Made by a program: the position numbers and the translations under genes. From assembly GCA_021798195.1 (NCBI GenBank), contig JAJZYH010000011.1, forward strand, positions 1 to 48,534: 48,534 nucleotides of DNA. The letters run 5' to 3'. The notes beneath the pieces are model-generated. The model saw only the letters and a program-made list of their open reading frames with translations. It was not told the DNA's origin and did not search any database. Source of the stretch: Thermoplasmata archaeon (GTDB lineage Archaea; Thermoplasmatota; Thermoplasmata; Lutacidiplasmatales; UBA184). This document shows, in pieces, positions 43,699-48,534 of this stretch; positions within the stretch are counted from its first letter, which is position 1, and each line of letters begins with the position of its first letter.

Positions 43699-44050
43699 GG
43701 AGTACAAGATGGTCCTGGTGGTCCGTCGGGAACTGGGCTTGAGCCCGGGGAAGATCGCGGTGCAGGTCGCCCATGCCGCCGTGATGCTCACGGTGGACGG
43801 GCTCGGCCGGCACCGGAAGGACGTGGAAGCCTGGCTCCAGGAGGGGCAGAAGAAGGTGGCGGTCTGGGGCGAGAACCTCGAGGACCTGGAGCGCCTGCGT
43901 CGCAAGGCGGCTTCCTTGGGGCTCCCCACGACCTACGTGGAAGACGCGGGATACACGGAGATCCCGGCGGGGACGCGGACGGTCTTGGGCATCGGTCCGG
44001 GTCGGGTGGGCGACGTGGACCGCGTCACGGGGCAACTACCACTGGTCTGA
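43682..44050 (+). CDS. pth2: Peptidyl-tRNA hydrolase, archaeal/eukaryotic type (Pth2)
   Basis: 122 residues, normal for Pth2, which frees tRNA from stalled peptidyl-tRNA. Diagnostic parts are KMVLVVRRELGLSPGKIAVQVAHAAV (active-site Lys and His), W-x-GQKKVAV, L-x-LRRKAASLGLPTTYVEDAGYTEIPAGTRTVLGIGP. The GTG at 43682 gives a short N-terminal tail and overlaps the upstream gene by 17 bases; the later ATG 43709 would also give a functional enzyme. Confidence 0.96.
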   Translation: MSKGPEEYKMVLVVRRELGLSPGKIAVQVAHAAVMLTVDGLGRHRKDVEAWLQEGQKKVAVWGENLEDLERLRRKAASLGLPTTYVEDAGYTEIPAGTRTVLGIGPGRVGDVDRVTGQLPLV

Positions 44051-44093
44051 GGCGGAAGGCGCTGCCATGACGGCGCTCCTCCCAAATCCTGTA

Positions 44094-44101
44094 CTTATAT
44101 A
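44094..44101 (+). promoter_or_regulatory. Strong TATA-like element CTTATATA in the Pth2-dppB gap
   Basis: This is the most perfect TATA-like sequence in the window, yet the next gene starts 300 bases downstream. A transcript would begin near 44123. Confidence 0.5.
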
Positions 44102-44122
44102 CCGGGGCATGTCAGGGCAAGG

Positions 44123-44300
44123 CAGGGATCTCCTGCGGATGGTTCCGGCGTACCCTCTGCACACCCGGCGCAGAGGGCCCGGTGGGGAGGGGAACGTCGG
44201 ATCCGGCCGCAAGCGGTCCTGGGGTGCGCAATGACCTGTGCAGCATGGGAGCCTGGGCGGGGAAAACGATGCCGGTTCGCCTTCGGAGAAATCGCATCGC
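44123..44300 (+). ncRNA. Candidate structured RNA or long leader upstream of dppB
   Basis: About 180 GC-rich bases between two TATA-like elements with no coding frame of natural composition. Clear helices are CCCTCTGC (44153-44160) with GCAGAGGG (44170-44177), an enclosing GTTCC/GGAAC pair, CCG-CAAG-CGG near 44206-44215, and CGATGC/GCATCG near the 3' end. I could not match it to tRNA, SRP RNA, RNase P RNA or a known riboswitch. It may be a small RNA or, if read through, a regulatory leader of the peptide transporter. Confidence 0.3.
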
Positions 44301-44307
44301 CTCAACG

Positions 44308-44315
44308 CATAAATA
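44308..44315 (+). promoter_or_regulatory. TATA-like element for the dpp operon
   Basis: CATAAATA predicts a transcript start near 44338 and a leader of about 57 bases before the dppB ATG at 44395. Confidence 0.45.
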
Positions 44316-44394
44316 CCGGTACCGGGTGGCCTCCCGAGGATTTGTGGGCCTTGACCTCCCGTGACCTCGTCCAGATTCCTGGGGCGGTGTGGGG

Positions 44395-45600
44395 ATGAAG
44401 CTCTGGGTCTACCTGGTCCGGCGGCTTCTCTTGATGATCCCCGTCCTCATCGGGGTCGTCACCATCACGTTCATCATCGCCCAGGGGGTCCCGGTGAGCG
44501 AGCGGCTCCTGGCCTGTACCCGTCCGCCCAAGAACGGGTTCCCGCCGGAGGGTTCTCCCGCGTACAATTCCCTCCTGGCCTCCTGTGGATTGAACCAACC
44601 GGTTCCCGTGCAGTACGGCAACTACCTGTACCACACATTCACGTTCCAATGGGGCTACACTTCGCCCAATAGCTATCTCATGTCGGACGGGGGACCGCAG
44701 ATCCACTCCTGCGGGACCACCTGCTCTGTGGCCACCCTCATGCAGGCCTGGCTTCCCTATACCATCGAGCTGGCCCTCCTTTCCCTGCTCTTCGTGCTGG
44801 TGTTCGCGCTGCCGCTGGGGAACTACTCCGCGGTGTACAGGAACCGGGCGGTGGACCAGGGGTCGCGGGTGTTCTCCTTCTCCGGGTTCTCCCTCCCCGG
44901 GTTCATCCTCGCGAGCCTCCTCATCGTGGGGGTATATTTCGCCCTGGTCCCGTCCTTCACCTCGAGCAACTGTCTGGGCACCCCCTACTATGCCATCATC
45001 CGGAATTGGCCCAGCCCCGCTTGTTTCTCCATGTTTCCTAATCAGCTCCCTCCCTTCATGAATTCCATGGGAGCCACGAGCCCCACGGGGTTCCCTACGG
45101 TGGATGCGCTCATCTACGCCGTCGGCCACCCGGGTGGAGTGCCGGGCCAGCCCTACTTCTTCTGGTCCCTCGCCGCCGACAGTCTCCTCCGGCTGATCCT
45201 CCCGGCCCTGACCATCGCCTACGGGGCGGCGGCCGTGATCCTTCGGTACGTCCGGAACAGCATGCTCGAGGTCATGAACCTGGATTTCGTCCGGACCGCC
45301 CGGGCCAAGGGCCTTCCCGAACGGACGGTGGTCCGCCATCATGCGGGACGGAACTCCTTGAACGTCACCGTGACCGTGCTGGGCCTGAGCTTCGCCGGCT
45401 TCATGGCCGGGTTCCCCGTCATTGAGCTGGTCTTCAGCCTGTACGGGGTGGGACGGCTCTTTGCCTATGCGGTCTTCCCCCCGGTGGACTACCAGACGAT
45501 CTTCGCCACCACGGTGCTCTTCACCATCATCATCGTCATCGCCAACGTCACGGTGGACGTGATCTATAGCTACCTCGACCCTCGGGTGAGGCTGGGATAG
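44395..45600 (+). CDS. dppB: Peptide ABC transporter permease, DppB type
   Basis: 401 residues. First permease of a dipeptide/oligopeptide importer. The N-terminal helix is WVYLVRRLLLMIPVLIGVVTITFII, and the C-terminal core includes the coupling motif around LDFVRTARAKGLPERTVVRHHAGRNSL and the final DPRVRLG. Two extracellular loops are enlarged and carry six Cys (residues about 40-125 and 185-225), so disulfides are likely. ATG 44395 was chosen over GTG 44389. DppC follows after eight bases. No substrate-binding protein gene lies upstream in this window; it may be downstream. Confidence 0.92.
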   Translation: MKLWVYLVRRLLLMIPVLIGVVTITFIIAQGVPVSERLLACTRPPKNGFPPEGSPAYNSLLASCGLNQPVPVQYGNYLYHTFTFQWGYTSPNSYLMSDGGPQIHSCGTTCSVATLMQAWLPYTIELALLSLLFVLVFALPLGNYSAVYRNRAVDQGSRVFSFSGFSLPGFILASLLIVGVYFALVPSFTSSNCLGTPYYAIIRNWPSPACFSMFPNQLPPFMNSMGATSPTGFPTVDALIYAVGHPGGVPGQPYFFWSLAADSLLRLILPALTIAYGAAAVILRYVRNSMLEVMNLDFVRTARAKGLPERTVVRHHAGRNSLNVTVTVLGLSFAGFMAGFPVIELVFSLYGVGRLFAYAVFPPVDYQTIFATTVLFTIIIVIANVTVDVIYSYLDPRVRLG

Positions 45601-45608
45601 GAGGGACC

Positions 45609-47252
45609 ATGAGGCATTTCGTCGTATATCTGGGACTCCTCCTCATCCTGGTCGGGGTGATCCTGGGCGCCCTCTACGCTACGGACCCCGCGTCGAACAA
45701 CCTCCTGGCCCAGGGGCCCGTGGCCCCGGGCGGGAACACGGCGCTCCCGTTCACCCACACCGCCCCCGGGAACGCATCCTACTCCATCCAGGTCTCCTAC
45801 CAATTCGGGGATTCCCATGGCCAGGTGTGGCTCCAAGCCTGTCCTTCGTATGCCCAGGGCCAGATCTGCTCCAGCGGCGCGGGGCCGGTGCTCCTCAACC
45901 TCACCGGACCCCAGGCCTCTGGATCGGTGTCGGGGCTGAAGTCGGGAACGTGGTATGTCCTCAACGCCAACGAACCCGTGGTCGCAACGGTGAGCTACAC
46001 CCCCAGCCTCGTTACCAGCGCCCTGGAATACGGTGCCGTGGGAGCGGGGGTGGGCGGCCTCGTGGTGCTGGGACTGGGGCTTTATATGAAAGACCCCTTG
46101 AAGCGCCCGACCCCGCGTCTTGCCCAGTTGAAGAGGACCCTCTACTTCTTCATCCAGAGCCGGTTGGCGGTCATCGGCCTCGCCCTCCTCATCGCCTTCG
46201 TCCTGGTGGCCGTCCTTTCCCCGGTCCTTGCGCCGGTCTCGCCCCCCAATGAGACCTTCAACGGAACCTATGACGTCCTCCCGGTCCAGTGCTCCTACAT
46301 CCCGACCCCCAATCCGTACGCGGCCGATGGCTGGTCCTGGAACACCCCTCCCGCGTGCCAGGGATACGAGCAATGCGTCTATAGCCCTCCCAATCCCGCT
46401 CCGCCCGGGAATTGTGTCGCGGTCAACTCTACGGAGTGGGGCGCCATCCCGCCCACCATCAGCCTGAGCCCCCTCACCCTGGGGCCCCTCCCCTTCGGCT
46501 CCATGACGGCCGCCACCAGTTCCCAGCAGGAGTATTACAACATCTGGCAGGGGGAGATCCGGGGGACCCCGTGGGATCTCGTTATCGCCGGCGGGGTCGT
46601 GGGGAGCGGTGCCCTCATCGGACTGGTCCTGGGCGCCCTCTCCGGCCTCAAGGGGGGTATCGGGGACGACATCATCATGCGCCTCACGGACATCTTCCTC
46701 TCCATCCCGGGCCTGTTCCTGGTGCTCATCATCCTGGCCGTGGTCTCCTCCACCATCTCCACCAGCATCCCCTTGCGGATTGCACTGGTCATCGGGGCGT
46801 TCGTGGTGACCTGGTGGCCCGGGTACACGCGTATCGTCCGGAGCCAGGTACTCGTGACCCGGGAGCAGAAGTTCGTCGAGGCAGCGAGAGCTTCCGGCGC
46901 CGGCACTGGAAGGATCCTCCGGCGGCACATCATCCCCAACAGCATCTATCCCGTCTTCGTGCAGATGTCGCTGGACGTGGGTGTGGTCCCCCTCCTTCTG
47001 GCATCCATCTTCTATCTGGGCTTCGGGCCTCTCATCTTCCCCAGCGAGGGGGGGCTCTTCCCGGAGTGGGGAGTGATGGCGGCCACCTCGGTGAACATCT
47101 CCAACTTCTACGAGAACTTCCTGGTGACCGGTCAGGCGATCCCCTGGTGGCAGATCGCGATCCCGGGCCTTGTGATCTTCTTCTTCGCCATCTCGGTGAA
47201 CTTCTTTTCCGATGGCCTGCGTGACGCGCTCGACCCGAGGCTGAGGAGGTAG
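45609..47252 (+). CDS. dppC: Peptide ABC transporter permease, DppC type, with extra N-terminal module
   Basis: 547 residues, about twice the usual 280-300. The core is DppC: RLAVIGLALLIAFVLVAVLSPVLAP, the EAARASGAGTGRILRRHIIPNS coupling loop, and DGLRDALDPRLRR at the end. It is preceded by about 160 residues made of a membrane helix (3-25), an extracellular beta domain (about 30-135, AYSIQVSY...VSYTPS) and a second helix (140-160). A second insert of about 100 residues with five Cys lies between core helices 1 and 2. The extra module might dock a substrate or binding protein (inference). Start MRHFVVY follows GGAGGG. Confidence 0.9.
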   Translation: MRHFVVYLGLLLILVGVILGALYATDPASNNLLAQGPVAPGGNTALPFTHTAPGNASYSIQVSYQFGDSHGQVWLQACPSYAQGQICSSGAGPVLLNLTGPQASGSVSGLKSGTWYVLNANEPVVATVSYTPSLVTSALEYGAVGAGVGGLVVLGLGLYMKDPLKRPTPRLAQLKRTLYFFIQSRLAVIGLALLIAFVLVAVLSPVLAPVSPPNETFNGTYDVLPVQCSYIPTPNPYAADGWSWNTPPACQGYEQCVYSPPNPAPPGNCVAVNSTEWGAIPPTISLSPLTLGPLPFGSMTAATSSQQEYYNIWQGEIRGTPWDLVIAGGVVGSGALIGLVLGALSGLKGGIGDDIIMRLTDIFLSIPGLFLVLIILAVVSSTISTSIPLRIALVIGAFVVTWWPGYTRIVRSQVLVTREQKFVEAARASGAGTGRILRRHIIPNSIYPVFVQMSLDVGVVPLLLASIFYLGFGPLIFPSEGGLFPEWGVMAATSVNISNFYENFLVTGQAIPWWQIAIPGLVIFFFAISVNFFSDGLRDALDPRLRR

Positions 47253-47281
47253 GAGTCCTGTCATCCACGGTCCAGCCCCCG

Positions 47282-48534
47282 GTGAGCCCCGCGGTCCGCG
47301 TCGCCACCACGGAGGGCGCCCCTTCTGCTCCCGCGTCCAGGGCGAACGCGAAGGACTCCCTGAACTCCGCCGACAACGACTACATCCTCCGGGTGCGGGA
47401 TCTCAAGACCTATTTCTTCACGTACGACGGGGTGGTCCGTGCCCTGGATGGCGTCACCTTCTCCATCCGTCGGGGCGAGACGATGGGGCTCGTGGGGGAG
47501 ACCGGATGCGGCAAGTCCGTGACGGCCTTCTCCATCACCCGCCTGGTGTCGGACCCTCCGGGGCGCATCATCTCCGGGGAGATCTGGTTCAAGGGGGCGA
47601 ACCTCCTGTGGAACCTGGAACGGGAGGCGCGGATCAAGCCCATCAAGGGGACGGTCCGCGCCAAGGTCCGCCGCCGGCACCGGGTCATCAAGCAGGCGCA
47701 GGTCCGGCTCTCCGCCGTCCGGGGCTCCGAGATCTCCATGATCTTCCAGGAGCCCATGTCCGCGCTGAACCCCGTGTTCAGCATCACCCACCAGTTGGGG
47801 GAGTCGCTGGAGCTCCAGAAGCTGCCCGCCATCATCGACATCCTGTTCAAGGCACGGCCCAATCTCCGATCGTACCTCACCGGACTCGACCGGATCACGA
47901 AGGCCGCCACCTCCGGGGATCCGACGGCGCTCGAGGAGGCTTGCCGGGCCCTGGCGGAGGAGGCCAAGACCCCCGAGCTTGCCCCGGCCCTCCGGACCGC
48001 CGCGGCCAATGCTTCCGGAGCCTCCCGGGAAGCGTTGACGGAAGCCCTCGAGAAGGTCTACCAGACCGTGGCCCTCAAGGCCCGGATCGAGGCCATCCTG
48101 ACTGCGGCGCGGGAACCGGGGCAGCCCCGGCTCCGCGCGGCGTGCCGGGCCTTCTCCCAGGTCCTGGGGGTCCCCTCCGTGGAGACGGAGGCGTACTACC
48201 TCTTCCGGAACGTCACACGGGATCCTGAGCGGAACCTGGGGGCCCTTTCCAAGACCCTGCGCCGCCTCACGCTGTCCGCCCCCCAGCGGAGCTATCTCCG
48301 GCACCGCCTCCGGCTGGCGGAACTCTTCGAGAAGCGGCGCCAGCTCTCCCTTCGCGAGATGAAGGAGGGTCGCAGCTATTCCCGCCTCGTCTCCGGCCTC
48401 CGCCTGCGGAGCTGGCGGGAGAGCCTCCAGTGGTTCTGGCTGAGCCTCCCCATCTATCGGCGGTATACCCAGGCCCCCTTACGCCAGGAGATTTTCTGGG
48501 AGACGGTCCGGATGCTGGAGGGTGTGGGGATCGC
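47282..48534 (+). CDS. dppD: Peptide ABC transporter ATP-binding protein, DppD type, partial with large insert
   Basis: At least 417 residues; the gene runs off the window. An N-terminal tail leads to YILRVRDLKTYFFTYDGVVRALDGV, Walker A GETGCGKS (72-79) and the Q-loop MIFQEPMSALNPVF (Gln 156). Between Walker A and the Q-loop is an extra basic stretch (IKPIKGTVRAKVRRRHRVIKQ). After the Q-loop, instead of reaching the LSGGQ signature within about 60 residues, the frame continues for more than 240 residues of charged helical sequence with no signature or Walker B before the edge. The start is uncertain: GTG 47282 lacks a ribosome-binding site, while CTG 47258 sits seven bases after GGAGGT. Confidence 0.85.
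   Translation, partial: MSPAVRVATTEGAPSAPASRANAKDSLNSADNDYILRVRDLKTYFFTYDGVVRALDGVTFSIRRGETMGLVGETGCGKSVTAFSITRLVSDPPGRIISGEIWFKGANLLWNLEREARIKPIKGTVRAKVRRRHRVIKQAQVRLSAVRGSEISMIFQEPMSALNPVFSITHQLGESLELQKLPAIIDILFKARPNLRSYLTGLDRITKAATSGDPTALEEACRALAEEAKTPELAPALRTAAANASGASREALTEALEKVYQTVALKARIEAILTAAREPGQPRLRAACRAFSQVLGVPSVETEAYYLFRNVTRDPERNLGALSKTLRRLTLSAPQRSYLRHRLRLAELFEKRRQLSLREMKEGRSYSRLVSGLRLRSWRESLQWFWLSLPIYRRYTQAPLRQEIFWETVRMLEGVGI

Noticed and set aside
44123-44300. SRP RNA or RNase P RNA near SRP54
   Set aside because: The region is too short for either archaeal RNA and lacks the GGAAG...AGCAG loop of SRP RNA and the conserved RNase P core segments.

Overview
The window is chromosomal DNA of an archaeon, most likely a GC-rich, uncultured member of the Thermoplasmatota. 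Archaea-only or archaeal-type informational genes settle the domain: ribosomal protein S6e followed by eIF2 gamma, transcription factor B, uS2, SRP54, Pth2-type peptidyl-tRNA hydrolase, archaeal PheS/PheT, archaeal phosphopantothenate synthetase, PurP, a class III (pilin) signal peptide with its GxGD-type peptidase, and a tRNA-Ser that appears to carry an intron. Many genes have a short A/T-rich element centred about 26-30 bases before the start codon, as expected for leaderless archaeal transcripts. The lineage is an inference. Two sedolisins, which are acid proteases, fit an acidic habitat.

Layout. 1-4180 is an accessory-looking stretch that is visibly less GC-rich: an ISL3 transposase fragment, two secreted or anchored surface proteins (the first interrupted at a run of ten G) and 0.8 kb without genes. 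4180-12116 holds a prepilin peptidase diverging from rps6e-eif2g-trm112, a minus-strand group (cyclase-family hydrolase, gluconate dehydratase, membrane protein), a membrane protein with signal peptidase I, and a pilin-like protein. 12319-18703 is a plus-strand metabolic block: PRPP synthetase, GNAT, L-aspartate oxidase, an isovaleryl-CoA-type dehydrogenase, SfsA and phosphopantothenate synthetase.

18615-41473 is almost all minus strand: a GAF/fRMsr-like protein, tRNA-Ser(GGA), a zinc-ribbon protein, an ABC-2 exporter, PurP, a RecB/Cas4-like nuclease, TFB, a mutA / mce-eno-rpsB cluster, a glycosyltransferase, pheST, two tandem membrane-tethered sedolisins with cytoplasmic zinc ribbons, and a GltD-like flavoprotein. 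41774-48534 is plus strand: SRP54, a coiled-coil membrane protein, Pth2, then a Dpp-type peptide transporter whose ATPase runs off the window.

Taken together (inference), the cell digests protein outside with anchored acid proteases, imports peptides through the Dpp transporter, and degrades branched-chain amino acids and propionyl units through the acyl-CoA dehydrogenase and the methylmalonyl-CoA epimerase/mutase. Sugar acids enter through gluconate dehydratase and enolase. The most unusual items are the tRNA-Ser T-loop intron, the sedolisin pair with zinc-ribbon tails, the Dpp proteins with large extra domains, the G10 tract in a surface protein, and TATA boxes that share bases with upstream stop codons.
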